Source: Limnephilus marmoratus
Taxonomy: Eukaryota > Arthropoda > Insecta > Trichoptera > Limnephilidae
DNA length: 64,000 bases
Direction: 5' to 3'
Assembly: GCA_917880885.1 (NCBI GenBank)
Contig: OU862931.1
Span: 15,418,736-15,482,735 of the forward strand
Part shown: one piece after another, positions 1-12,200 of the stretch
Layout: each line of letters starts with the position of its first letter
Position numbering within the stretch: position 1 is the first letter of the stretch
Made by a program: the position numbers and the translations under genes
Notes under the pieces: model-generated
What the model was told of the DNA's origin: nothing
Databases searched by the model: none
What the model saw: the letters and a program-made list of their open reading frames with translations, nothing else

Positions 1-139
1 AAAAATTTGTTCAATCCAATTTTTAAAATGTCAATTAAAATATTTTTCCGTTCCTTCTCCTACTTTCCAATTGGCTTCTCTGAGCTTCTTCCAGCGGCAG
101 ATTTATACTTTTCACAAGAAATTGCCAACTATCATAATC

Positions 140-590
140 ACTCACTTGTAGGCTGCCGTCCTTAGGCCGCGACCTGTACGGCCTATTGACGTTATTCACA
201 CAGAACTATACAATGCTTTGGTTAGAAGTAGACTTATGAGTGGATCGGTGGTTTGGAACCCACACAAAATGAAGTATTCCCTCATGTTGGAGAGGGTTCA
301 GAAGAAATTTCTGAGATTTCTTTACCTGGGAGAGTATGGCTACTACCCGTGGCTCTACCCTACCGACTTTCTCTTGGGGTATGCTCGGTATGGACCATCT
401 ACGGGTCAGAAGGGATGTGCTCATTGTAACACATTTCTTCAGACTGATTCGTGGATGGTTTGAAAACTCGACCATCATGGAGAGCATTAGTTTCAATGTT
501 CCCGACGGTTATCTCCGTCACCGACAGCATAGACTGTTTTATCTCCCGGCTTGCGGACCTAACTTGCCTCGGTGTTAAATAGAATTACTT
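140..590 (+). pseudogene. LINE ORF2 C-terminal fragment (Jockey-like), frameshifted
   Basis: Two overlapping frames together read as the end of a Jockey/R1-type non-LTR ORF2. The first frame (218 to about 400) contains LVRSRLMSGSVVWNPHK and LERVQKKFLRFLY. After a frameshift near 380 the second frame continues with RRDVLIVTHFFRLIRG and FNVPDGYLRHRQHRLFYLP. These match the region after the reverse transcriptase domain in such elements. The copy is 5' truncated, frameshifted and stops near 577, so it is dead. The family assignment is from memory of the motif pattern. Confidence 0.65.
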
Positions 591-603
591 CGAATATCGA
601 TTT

Positions 604-680
604 GTTTAACATCAATGAAGCACAATTTAGACGGCAAGCTTTTTTGCTGGTAGTTTGATTGTGCTTCATTGACGTTTAAA
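604..680. repeat. Short inverted repeat (hairpin) in LINE 3' flank
   Basis: Arms of about 22 bases, containing ATCAATGAAGCACAAT and its complement, flank a loop of about 31 bases. It lies just after the LINE ORF2 fragment and may be its 3'-end stem-loop or a small palindromic insertion. Confidence 0.6.
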
Positions 681-1147
681 TAGATGTCTCTCTAAAATTG
701 AAATTTTAATCTTGTAATGTTTTTTAAATGAATATATTAAATTGTATTGACAAATCCAAGTTCGAGTTCTCAGTTTGGCGAGCAACGTGTCCGGAGTACC
801 TAAGAATACATTATTTTGCATACTAGTTCTTCCAGAACGAACGACAAGAACGACAGATTTGTGCTTAGATGAGAGACAGATGGTGCTTTAGTAATTGAGA
901 AGGTTCAGAGCCGTCAACTGGATACCGTTAAAAGACGAACGCATACCTCTCAGGTGAGGTACTCCTGCAGAACCATCCTATACTCTATTTTCCTTATCAA
1001 CGCACTCCGACCTGTATTACCGATCCCTGCATTCATACACAATATGCTAATAAGTCCATAATCAACATGATCGGCTTGTTGACAAGCGGTCACTTGTCGT
1101 TCAGGTTCACTATTCAGTATTAAGCCAAGCGTCGGTTAGTCGGCATC

Positions 1148-1182
1148 TCAGTCGGTCACTTTCTTTAGTGTCGTGAAACGTG
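1148..1182 (+). promoter_or_regulatory. Possible Inr + DPE core promoter
   Basis: TCAGTC at 1148-1153 matches the arthropod initiator. AAACGTG sits exactly at +27 relative to the initiator A (1150), where the downstream promoter element (RGWCGTG in Drosophila) is expected. No TATA box is obvious upstream. No transcript can be assigned. It could start a 5' exon of the Pvf gene or belong to a degraded retroelement. Confidence 0.3.
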
Positions 1183-1551
1183 CTGAGTGACAAGCCACCG
1201 GCACATTATCATAATATCATTTATGAAAGTGCATAATAGTTTTCTAGTGATTAGTGAAAATATTCGTTAGCTCACCTGTTGAGCAATTAATCTAATTAAA
1301 TATTCCAAGGTTTAAAAGTGCTTCTGTTTTAGAAGGTATTTAACTAATAATACGCACAATTTTCCGCAACTTCATAGGGCACTAGATATAAAATTGTAAT
1401 ACAACCTTAGCGAGTGCAAAATACTAAATGTTCGTTTTGATGTGTTCTTGGTGGTGTATAAAAAATAATTTCATGAATGTAATGAAATGATTAAAGAAAA
1501 GGTCGCCAATTTTTTAAATCACTTTTTGGTAAATATGCAGTTAGTCCACCT

Positions 1552-1611
1552 CACGGATAATACGGAACGTTCGTGTTGTCGAAGTTTGATGCACGGATAA
1601 TACGGAATGTT
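1552..1611 (+). repeat. Two direct repeats of about 20 bp, 40-bp period
   Basis: CACGGATAATACGGAACGTTC-like units occur at 1552 and 1592 and differ at one base. Nothing else in the surrounding AT-rich region (about 1190-2530) suggests a gene. Confidence 0.6.
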
Positions 1612-2530
1612 CCTTTTTTAACTAATAGACAATCAAATATGACATTTGTCAGAAGTACCAATCTTATAAAATAAATTCTCTAAAATAAACTCGCTTTTCA
1701 TCATACTTTTAAAAAACATCCCAGGTTTTGAATGGTTTGTTTAGCTACGCAGGGTTTGTGTAGAGGGTTTGTGTAATTATTTTAATACATTTCTTTCCAT
1801 GTTATAAATACAGGTACAAACTTGTCAATGATGCATTCACTTTGTTTTACGCAAAAATTTTTTTCTATGATTGGCAGCATTGATGAAATGTTAAAATAAG
1901 AACGACGAATAAACAATATGGCGTTACCGAGCGAGTGAATTAATTTTAACAAAATTAAAATGTTAAATGCATATTTTTTGCATGTTTTTTGGTCTCCCCC
2001 GACATAAATACTCACTTTTAGTAATAATAAAGCTAAATCTAACAGTTTGGATAAAAAGTTTTCCGTATTAACGAGTAAGCGGTTTAATGCATAAATAATC
2101 ACTTTTTAAACCACCAAGAACTGATCAAAATATTTGGCACAATTTTCCATAGCGAAACAACTGCAATTCGCGTGTTCTTGGGTATAACAATGAAAAGTAA
2201 CTTTCAATTTTTGTAATTATCTTTATCCTTCTTCTTGAGAGGTAGTCAAAATTCTCTCAATTCTTTTCTAAATCATCAAGAACAGGCTTAAAAGACCTTT
2301 TTTTAATATATAAATGTTTTGCACTTCATACGGTTTAACCATCAGTATGCCATATTTACATACTTAATAATATGTATCCGGATCAAGTTTAATGTCATTC
2401 TTCCTGCGTTCCGTGGATACTGGAGCAGTCCCACCACTTTCTCAATGACGATATAAGGAAAACTCCTTTTTACTTCCTTCATTGTACACGTCAAGATCCT
2501 ACATCTAATCTAATAACATAATCGGTACCT

Positions 2531-3202
2531 ATATAAAACAAAGCCGGGTTAGTTACACCATTTATAACTCAAGAACGGCTGGACCGATTTATATGATCTT
2601 TGATTTGTTGGATTTGTCTCCGCCCCGAATAGCAGAATAGCTATGAAAACATCGGAAAATTTCACGAAAAAAAAATTAAGAAAATTCTTTTCCTCGTACG
2701 TTTCGAACGAATTCTCATCTTTTGGAAGAGCTGCAGTAATATTTTGATAAGTATAATATTGAATAGTGAGTGAATTCCAAAAATTCAAAAAAGTCAAATG
2801 TCAATGCGCTGATTGTTTTGCTTTTTTCTTAAACATATAATGCTGCCCCTCTTTCTTACACAATAAATGTCAATAGTCGAAAATGAGATAAACGGTGAAC
2901 GTATGTCTGCACCCCTCCAAAAGAAAAATACAATAATTATAATAAATCTCCCTCACACGTGTAAAGAAAAAGATACGTAATTCCCATGAGTAAGGGGAAA
3001 AGTAAGAAAATCACAAAAAATATAAATCCGTACAAAACACCATCTCTGATACTGACAAAAACATAACACGGGCAGTTGCGCATCGATAATGGCTTCATTG
3101 TGTAATTTTTAACTTAATAAAAAAACTGAATTTAATTCAGCCAATAAGTTAACACAACAGTTATTAATTCTTAGGCGGAACGAAGTTCTCCGAGTCAGCT
3201 AG
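2531..3202 (+). mobile_element. Helitron-like non-autonomous element (probable)
   Basis: The 3' end has a short hairpin (CGGAAC / GTTCTCCG) followed a few bases later by CTAG and then T (3199-3203), the usual Helitron 3' terminus and insertion site. The left part carries a motif (near 2570-2600, AAGAACGGCTGGACCGATTT) that is common in dispersed insect repeats. The 5' boundary is not sharp. No coding capacity. Confidence 0.4.
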
Positions 3203-3970
3203 TTTTTTAATAAAATGAAGCCATATTTAATTATTTATTAAGAATGACTCTAGAGTCTAGACCCTCCAGTGTCCCTGAATAGTATACGTTTGTTAGTATA
3301 CGTATTCTGACGTATTCACACTCAATATTTTATTTGTTGAGCTTAATGATAAAAGTCTTAGATGTAGATTTCCTGGCTTAAAAAACGCCGAAACGATAAT
3401 ATTAACTCCTTTACAAGATAGGTCACTATTTCGACATTCAAATAGGGGGAGTTATAGAGTACTTTCTGGTGCCCAAATCAAATTGCCAAATACTAGTACT
3501 AACATAGGCACTTCTAGCATTATTCCCGAGATATATGCACATTTCTTTGCGTGGGTACTATTTAATCTTCATATCTCTTCAAAATTTTAAAACATTTCTC
3601 ATCAATGTTAATACTTTAACGGCTATTAGTAGAAAGCATCGTTAAAGAACTCGTGTTGAGGAAAACTTCAAAGAAATTTTGAATTGAAGGAAATATCTCG
3701 CACGTTCGCAAATAAAACGTTAACTGTTAATTTTCTATGTCAACTTGTAATAATGGCAGATTTGTTTAGCTAGGATGTTTCAAGATTTTTATCGGACAGA
3801 ATTTTAAATTATTACAAAAGTCTTATAGGCTGAAAATAGGTGAAAAGTGAACATTTTACAGCAATAAACAAAAAGCGGCTTGTCAACCGAATTGAACAAA
3901 GTCGAATTTCCATAATACATTTAATAACTATTCTCAAAGCAAATATTTTAAATACGTATATTATGAACAC
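3203..3970. other. AT-rich spacer, no gene seen
   Basis: Apart from unremarkable short open frames I see no exon with splice signals, no RNA gene and no repeat shared with the rest of the window. Confidence 0.5.
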
Positions 3971-3973
3971 TGA

Positions 3974-4063
3974 AGATGTCCCGTTGACGTCATGTATCTT
4001 TTCTCGGAAGATTTTTCAATGTGGATGAGTGTTTCAGGCTGATAATTATTGCTTATAATAATT
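3974..4063 (+). mobile_element. 5'-truncated copy of tRNA-derived SINE A
   Basis: This stretch repeats the B-box end and body of the SINE at 4355-4497 (GTCCCGTTG, then a shared tail of about 75 bases with TCTCGGAAGATTTTTCAATG). The A-box half is missing, as expected of incomplete reverse transcription. Confidence 0.65.
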
Positions 4064-4354
4064 GTTACCCTTTGTGCTATGCATAAAAATCTTGTCTTAA
4101 CAATTAAAAAGTAACACAAAAACTAAACAAAAAAAAACAATTAAAAATAATAATTAATATTTGACAAGTTTAAGTATTTCCCCAATAAATGAAGACATAA
4201 TTTGTCTCGACGCCACCTAGCAAAGGATTTAACACTAACAGTGTCTCTCTCGCAAAAATAAAGTTGGTTGTTTTCAGGTGGAAAAAATATAATAAGCAGT
4301 AATTGTTGAATGAAACACTAGTATATATTGAATCATTTGGCGGGTATAAGATAA

Positions 4355-4497
4355 GCCGCCATAGCTCAATTGGGAGAGCAGCTGACCGGCAATCAGAAGG
4401 GCACGGGTTCATGTCCCGTTGGCGTCATGTATCTTTTCTCGGAAGATTTTTCAATGTAGATGAGTGTTTCAGGCTGATAATTATTGCTTATAATAAC
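4355..4497 (+). mobile_element. tRNA-derived SINE A, full head
   Basis: The first 73 bases fold as a tRNA: acceptor arms GCCGCCA / TGGCGTC, A box TAGCTCAATTGG, B box GGTTCATGTCC. The anticodon loop CCGGCAA would give GGC (Ala), with C instead of the near-universal T33, so it is not a functional tRNA. A body of about 70 bases follows that is shared with the truncated copy at 3974-4063. Both the head and the shared body indicate a SINE. Confidence 0.7.
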
Positions 4498-5032
4498 TGA
4501 AGATGCCCCCACAACTTGTCGAATTTAGTATTTCAAAGACCCAATCTTATCTGATTACGTCTAAAAGGGATCGAAATGAAAATCTAGTCTCTTTCAACGG
4601 TAGCAATCTTCCGAGCAGGCCCTCCATTGATATGCTTGATGTAACCCTAAGTGACCAGCTCAGTTATGGGGGCTCCATCGAAGCCAGAGTAAAGTAAGCC
4701 TCCCAAAAACTGGGCGTACTGAACAGGGCCCGCAGATACTTTAATAGTACACAACTGCTAACCCTGTACAAATCACAAGTTCCCCCCCCCCCCACGGTTG
4801 AATTTGGCAGCCACCTCTGGTCTGGAGCTCTCATTCTTGTGTTCAACAGATCGGCTCCGGAAAAATTTGCCGGCCTCTGTGTTTCCTCCTTCCTACAACA
4901 TGGGTCTCTTCAAGACCAATGTTCATTCCTTCCTCTCCTCAAAAAGACCCTCCACACAGCATCCCAGAAGACATAGGCCCTGAGGGAAATTATTTTCCTC
5001 AGGGCCTCCTGTGTGGAGTTAATGTAAAAAAA
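4498..5032 (+). pseudogene. Jockey-like LINE 3' end (family L), + strand copy
   Basis: Degraded ORF2 C-terminal coding is visible: SISKTQSYLITSKRD, SIDMLDVTLSDQLSYGGSIE, then after a stop KLGVLNRARRYFNSTQLLTL and FEFGSHLW-like residues. It ends with a palindromic segment (about 4968-5006, AGGCCCTGAGG / CCTCAGGGCCT) and a short A-run. The terminal palindrome links it to six other tails in the window, all of opposite orientation. Stops and a C-tract frameshift make it non-functional. Confidence 0.65.
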
Positions 5033-7692
5033 GGCATCTTTATTAAAATATTTCATCGGTGCTTCGGATGGTTTGATACGGAATAACAACGGAATCCACT
5101 ATTTACCCTGTACTTGTATTCATTGTACGTACATCTGTATATCTGTCATTTGTGTTTACATTCTGTTAAACGTGTTTATGTCAAATTTTAATCGCATCTT
5201 GGCTCCAATGGACATGAAGGCATGCGATAATTGGGTATTTAAATATTGATAAACAACCCATTTGACTCATCTCAGAGCGTGCCATATGATAATAATTTAA
5301 TTTACCTTAACGATATTTTATCATACTGTAAATTTTGCTGAATGCTGTGTGGGGTTCACTGTGATTTCACCAGCTTTCACTTCTTCCGCCTAATCACTCA
5401 AGTTATGCAATATTGGCTCAATTTGGCATCCTCCACAAATGCCGTTCTCTGTTCCTTGCCAATCTTTCCATTCACCTCCAGTTCTCAGTTCTTCCTATAC
5501 TGTTCCAATTCTCTTCCACAGCCTATCCACTTCTTTTTCGGTCTGTCTTTTAATCCCTTATAGTGTTGCTGTGTCCCAATATAAAAGGGAATTAACTTCG
5601 GAAAAACTGTCGGTCAATAGTTGATACCATTATTTTATCTGTTGTGCCTGAATGATTTGTTGGACCTGTTGTCTTACGGTCAAGGTAATATGGAGCATTT
5701 CACATGACCACAACTTTAATTTCCGCTATTAATCTGAAACACGTTTTTCTTCGTTATATTATATTTTTGAAGGTCGACCAGCACCCGTCAACGGCAAGTT
5801 TGTCTGCTATTTCGAGGTCTTGAAATGGATTCCAGTTCAATAATATGCTGTACCTAACAAAATATTTCCAGAGTATTCCAAAATATGTTTACAGTCTCAT
5901 CTGTGTGGCACCTTCAGCAAATCTCAAGTTGTCTAAATCCATCGGACTTTAGAGTACCTATATTAGATCATATGTTTGTTTTACTATCGTGTGTACGTAT
6001 CTCCGGCATACAGTTTTTTGAATAGGTAATCAATGATTATATACGTATGAACCAATAATTGACAGGTGAATAATTGTTTGTAAGCCTTTGATGAATATGC
6101 TATCTCCTTTGGAATCTAGCAAACCGCATCTGCAGTCAAACAATCTGTTTGTTTTTAGTTACGTTTTTTTTTAATTTTCCTGGTTTAGTCGTTATTCACC
6201 GATTGATTTAGGTTACAGCACTATTTTATGACAAAAATTCTGCACACTTATTTACTAACGTCCAATACTTTTTTTAAAATAATTCTCGATAAAATTGAAA
6301 GTAGAATTTCGAATATTAATTCCCACATTGACCTTTTAAAACACTTTATCCGAGTGATAATTTCGCATCAGCAACAGTTAACTTTCCAAAATTTCTGCTA
6401 AAAACAAGTTTTCGGAAAGTGAGGTCAGTTGAGTATCAGAGTATCAGGTGCATTTATAATTTTTATTTTATTTTATTGGGTTTATTTCTTTCTTTTTTAC
6501 ACATCCGTGGTGCTTTTTCGTTGAGTAGGTACATATGATTACATCTTTTACTCAAGGGTTAGTAATAAGTAATAAGACTAAAAAGTCATTTAAAAAAGTT
6601 GCATTTGGTTTAACATTTCGGAAAATATATTTTGAGAAAAAAGATTTGTTTAGATGTGTATACTAAGAATGTGATTTAATTAAAATGTATACTAAAAATG
6701 TGTAAGTATACTAAACGGAAATTTTAATTAAGTAATTGAGAACCTCCTCCTTTTCGAAGTCGTTTAAAAATGTCGCGTATTCGTTAGCGAAATGTATGGC
6801 GAGTTTGCTACATAATTTGTGAATGACAATGAAATAGGATAGGTCATAGCGCGACGAGTAGATACACTTAAATTAACCAGACTCGGGAGTTCGCAAGAAT
6901 CGAGTTCCGAATTTACAATTTAAAAAAAAAAAAAAAGAAAAAGTCGCTTATCCATTGTCGATCCTTAAGTGTATATTAATACAAACACTTTTTTATGCAA
7001 TAAGAATAAAAAACTTTAAATTAATAAATCGTAAAAACTTTCGTTGAATTCTTTCAACATTTTTAAGGTGACCAAACAACAGAATTATGCTCTAATCATC
7101 TACGAACTAATGAGGCAAATAAAATTTTCTTAATAGGAAGTAAATTAAATGATTCTCAACAAAAATCCTAACGCTTTCGTAATATTGTTTGTAACTTGAT
7201 TCTAATTTTAGTTAGAATTATTGTGCATTGTCTATCACATAATTAAAAAGTGTTTGGGGTTTTTTTTCGATAGAAAGTTGTTGATTTACATTTGTTATAT
7301 TTAGAAATAAATTGTTAATTACTTACACACCTTTCACAGTCATATGGGCAATTTCTTTTCTAAATTTTTATGCCAAGATTGTAAATTTAACATTATTGAA
7401 GCAGGATGTTACGTCATTAATAAATAGTAAGGAGAGTAAACGTCCCAAATGACTACCTTGCGGTAGAACACTAGAGGCGTAGAATTTAAAGCGATTATGA
7501 TTTCGCAAAGAATTCTAGTACTGAGTACCTGAGTATTTATAATTATTAATTTAAATTTAGCCAGGACTCAGCAGAAAATTTCCAGGCAATTTACTTGGGT
7601 TTAAAACCGGTTGCGGTAATTCAGCTAAAATAGTACTACGTACTAAACCGGTATTTAACTAAAATAACTTATATGTATGGATGATTTCTAAG
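5033..7692. other. Intergenic AT-rich sequence
   Basis: No convincing exon, RNA gene or element boundary. The open frames near 5342-5620 are short and without splice context. An A-tract lies near 6920. It may contain upstream regulatory sequence or non-coding 5' exons of the Pvf gene, which I cannot recognise. Confidence 0.4.
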
Positions 7693-7792
7693 AAAATATG
7701 GCTATAAAATGCAGTTTAAATTATTTCCTAGAATCTCCAAGACATCGCTGGTGTAAAAATAGCAGCGTTTGTATAAATAATAAATCCGCAAG

Positions 7793-7960
7793 ATGTCGAA
7801 GATCTGCATGATACTGATGATTGTTCTGCCCCTGGTGGCAGCAGTTGGTAATGGTCCAAGGAAAGCCCAAAGAGCCAGGATAAACAATATGAGGAATCGA
7901 GACCCTGATTCCGTGATCTTCCCCGACCACATGATGAAGCCAAAGGGAATGGAAGATCAG
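7793..7960 (+). CDS. Pvf: Pvf exon 1: signal peptide and basic pro-region
   Basis: Begins MSKICMILMIVLPLVAAV, a typical signal peptide. The first ATG in the open frame was chosen. It ends at GATCAG with donor gtaaga at 7961, phase 0 (56 codons). The basic run GPRKAQRARINNMRNR follows the predicted cleavage region. Confidence 0.85.
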
Positions 7961-9192
7961 GTAAGAACATTGTAGTACAAGACGCGTTTAGGAAATTTAT
8001 GAAAATGGTGCGGCTCGACACAAAATATCGTCCTCACTAAAAGGTAGCTAAAAAATTGATAAAGCTTTAGCTAATGTAAAATGAACTTCTCAAAATACAC
8101 CACACCTTAAAGGTCCCTGGTACCTGGAAGGTACCTGGAAGGTCCATTTATAATCAATTTTATTTTTGTATTTTTATTAAAAAGATTTTCGTTATAGGTT
8201 TTAACATCGCGGTTTTTACATTTGAGATTTTTAGGGTACTTTACCCTAAGGGTATTCATTAAATATATGAATCGAGTATTATTTATAAAAAATATAAATA
8301 AATTTGGCCTCCATTAGGCTCTCGACTACGAATCTGGAGGTCCCTGATTCAAATCCGGGCGAGTGCGAGTAAATTTTCTTTAATAAATGTTTCATTTCAC
8401 TATCAATTCTTAAAATTATAATCTATAATACAGTATTTTTCGCGGCACATTCCATAGTGGAAGATGCTTCCAGTAGCGCCCTGGTGATGAAAGACCACAA
8501 TTCAGAATTGAAATGTTGCTTGATATCGCTTTAGCCATGTTTGCTGACCACATCTGAATACCCATCCCTACTTTATTCATTCTTAGAATATAGCCCAAAT
8601 TAAGGATACCATAGTCTCCCTGGCTCCAGACGGTAGGGAGCAATTGTAACTCTTAGTTGAAAATCTCTAAATTATAAATCAACATTAGCACTTAATATTT
8701 TTTGTTCATCTAATCACATTATACATCTACGAGTATATCCACCTCTTCCTCGATCTGTCTTTGGATTGCTTCCACTGGTCTTAATGCTCAAAAAGATTTT
8801 CGAATGGTTCATTTTAATTTTCTAACTATAGGACCAAAGTTTTTTTGCTTTCGAAGATTGCTAATTATTTTTCTTTTTTATTATTTCTGGCCCATCAATT
8901 GAAGTATGTTCCTTCTGCTTAGAAATTTGTCATCGTAATATAACCTTGTCAACAGATACCTCTGGAACTGGCTCGGAGGTTCAACGACGATCTGGAGGAT
9001 CTAGATTCCTTCATGGAGAATATTGTGGAAAACAAGGAACTTTTCCGCTCCGAGAACAGTGATGACATAATTTTACCGAGGGGTGAGTTAACCAATAACC
9101 ACTATTTGCTATTTTATCTGTTTTCACAAAATAGATTTCTCTTATTTATTATCTACATAGATATATTATTCTGTAAATATATTTGTCGAATC

Positions 9193-9234
<42 letters not shown>

Positions 9235-12200
9235 TACATGAAAAATGTTCTTAACGGTTCTATTCAGATTGTGGAAGTAAAAACAGATATTTTAGTATGT
9301 TAAATGAAAACAAATCACTTTGTAAAACACCACTTTATTAATAACATTTATTTAGATGTTTCAAAACCAAAGGTTTCTTCATCAGGAAAATATATTAATG
9401 TTGATCTTATCCCGACGACGAAACCTTCGGTTTTGAAACGTGTAGATAATTTTGATTAAATAAATGGTCTTTTACAAACTGATTTGTTTTCATTTAATTA
9501 AAAATGACGCCAAAAAGTGAATTTGCAAAGATTGTATAAGTCAATTGATACATTCATTATTTCGCTGTTTCTTATTTTTATAAGATTAGATAGATATAAA
9601 CAAGCATTTATAAAATATCACATAAACTCACAATCAGTAGACAAAAAATCATAATCACTTCAACAAAATTTAATCTAATGATGATCCCAGGACTGTGCCC
9701 TGTGGGATACCAAAATTCGATGTTTCTTGATCAAAAACAAGTGGATAATTTTGATTAAATAAATGGTGTTTTACAAAGTGATTTGTTTTCATTTAATTAA
9801 AAATGATGCCACAAAGTGATTTTGCAAAGATTGGATAAGTAATTTAATACGTTCATTATTTATTTACACGCTGTTTCTTATTTTTATAAAATTAGAAAGA
9901 TATAAATAAACAAACACAATGGGAGCTGAATAAGGTGAATCACGGTAAAAGCGATATAAAAATGAATACTTAGCTTTACTTCACAAAGATCCTGCATTCC
10001 ACAGGAATATCACAACGCAATATTTTTTACTTGAAATACACCAAATATTTGTTATTAAAATTACGTTATCATCGTGAAGTTTTACGCTCACATTTATAAA
10101 ACATCACATAAACTCACAATCACTCTACGAAAAATCATAATCACTTCAATATTCTAAATGATTTAGTTGACAGTCCGATACAGTGGCGGCGTAAGGGGGG
10201 GGGGGGGGGGGGGGGGGGGCGGAGGGGGCGGTCCGCCCCGGGTGCCAAGCACCAAGGGGTGACACCGACAACCCACTCGTACAGACAAAGAATGCGCACA
10301 AAATCTCCCGCTGTAAAGACATTTGAATAAATAACTACGTACTCTTGTATCTAGCTACTTACATTATCATATTTTGAAATGCGTCGCAACTATATTTTGT
10401 TTTATTTTTTTTTAGAATATAATTTTTAATTCCCTTTCTAAAACTGAAGAATCATTTTGAGAAGCTTGTATCAACACTCGAAGAGATGTGTGATCCCAAC
10501 ACCGGCAAAGAAGGCGTTGAAAGAAGAAATTAGCGAAACTCGATCGAAAATCTGGAGTCAGAAAAAGTTATCGGCACCTCTGGGGCTTGAACCCAGGACC
10601 TTCTGCTTACATGGCAACAGCTCTACTAACTGAGCTAATTAATGATTTATCCAGACACTATTTAGAGAGCCAAGGAGTGCCCCTTCAGACGGTATTTTTG
10701 CGTACTGTGGAGATTCCATCACAGTACATACTTAGAAGCTAAAACTGTCTTTTTAAACATTAAATTTTTCGATTGTTTTGACACTTTCATAAACCTTCCT
10801 ATACATACTTGAACTTGTAGAAATAAACTTGAAATATGATACTTAAGTTTATTTCTAACATCTTAGCTCAGTTGGTTGAGCTGTTTCCATTTAAACAGAA
10901 GGTCTTGCGTTCGAGTCCTAGAGGTGCCAATATCTTTTTCTGTCTCCTTAATAAAATCTTATTTAAGGTCCACAATGAACCAAGCGCGAATAACTAATTT
11001 GTCTATGTTATCAATTGACAGAGACAGGGAAATTTTTTTTGATATTGTGTTCGTATATTTTAGTAAAATGAAGTCTCGTAACCATGTTTAGTATTTGGTG
11101 TTTTATTTTATGTAGGGTGTTCAATACAAAACCGCCCCGGGTGCCAATCTACCCTACGCCGCCACTGGTCCGATATTGCTCGAATTGATAAGCTTCCGGA
11201 TTCCAATACGTAATACTAGAAGTCAGGATTTATTTCAGTGCAGTAATTCTGGAACTAACTACCATATGTATTCCTCTTTGCCCAGAATACTAATGGAGGG
11301 AAACAATTATACCAAGTCAGTGGACATCTTCAATTTATCTTTAAACAAATATAAAATATTGTTACGAAGGCAGTTCAGTTATGTACAATAAATACTGTGT
11401 ATTTCTTACTATTCATATGTAAAAGCCCCGAAAAAGGGCGTTAATAAATAAATAAATAAATAAATTTTAATGGTGATCTCGGGACTGTGCCCTGTGGGAT
11501 ACCGAAATCCGATGTTTCTTGATCGCAAAATTGATTATTTAAGAGACTGTTTATTCGGATATTTTTTTCACCTTTTGGACAGGTTTTTCTTTGTTGTTTA
11601 TTTTTAGACGTTTTTCAATTAGTTTACATGTGATTGCTCTTCTAATATCCATAAATATCACCGCGCACTTATTGCAAGACTACAAATACAAACACATACA
11701 CTAATTTAATCGCTGTATATAATTCATTGAATAATAAAATGTCACTCCTAGAAAAATGAACAAGATCATTTTGTATAGGTAAGTACGTCAATCGTACTCT
11801 AAATATTAAGTCTCTAACAATTTATTTTTTCTATAGATGGACTTGGACTTGCATCAAGATTTGGAGTTGATTTAACCGTAACAAAATACGGTAAGTACCT
11901 CTGCATCTCTCGATATTAGTTTACAATAATCAAACAACTTTACTTAGAGATAAGATATAAAAGATAATCACTTTCGTAAAATATCACAAGAACGAACGTG
12001 GATTTCAATGTTGATGATTTCATTTTGATTTTTTATGCAGTTTTCCCAATAGAACATACAAGGCACCTTGGTATTTGTGCAACATTTGTTCCAAGTAATA
12101 GAAAAAATATCATCAAGTCCCCTATGAAGTCGTATGATTTTATAACCATTTCTGTTATTTCACATAATGTCCCATATCTTCGGTGCATGGAGCGGTCTCT

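Larger units (their letters stand above)
10181..11167. mobile_element. hAT-type MITE containing an inverted SINE pair
   Basis: Ends CAGTGGCGGCGTA and TACGCCGCCACTG are inverted repeats, flanked by an exact 8-bp duplication GTCCGATA (10173-10180, 11168-11175), diagnostic of hAT insertion. No transposase. Subterminal CCGCCCCGGGTGCCA occurs at both ends. The interior contains two tRNA-like heads in opposite orientation and a long G-run near the left end. Confidence 0.85.

Noticed and set aside
4355..4427. tRNA-Ala gene
   Set aside because: Anticodon GGC is not used in eukaryotic tRNA-Ala genes, C replaces T33, and the same tail recurs at 3974-4063, so it is a SINE head.
4785..4796. Runs of 10 or more C or G (also 10195, 17281, 19374, 28990, 29090, 52210-52380)
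   Set aside because: Real in sequence but likely inaccurate in length; I draw no conclusion from frameshifts beside them.
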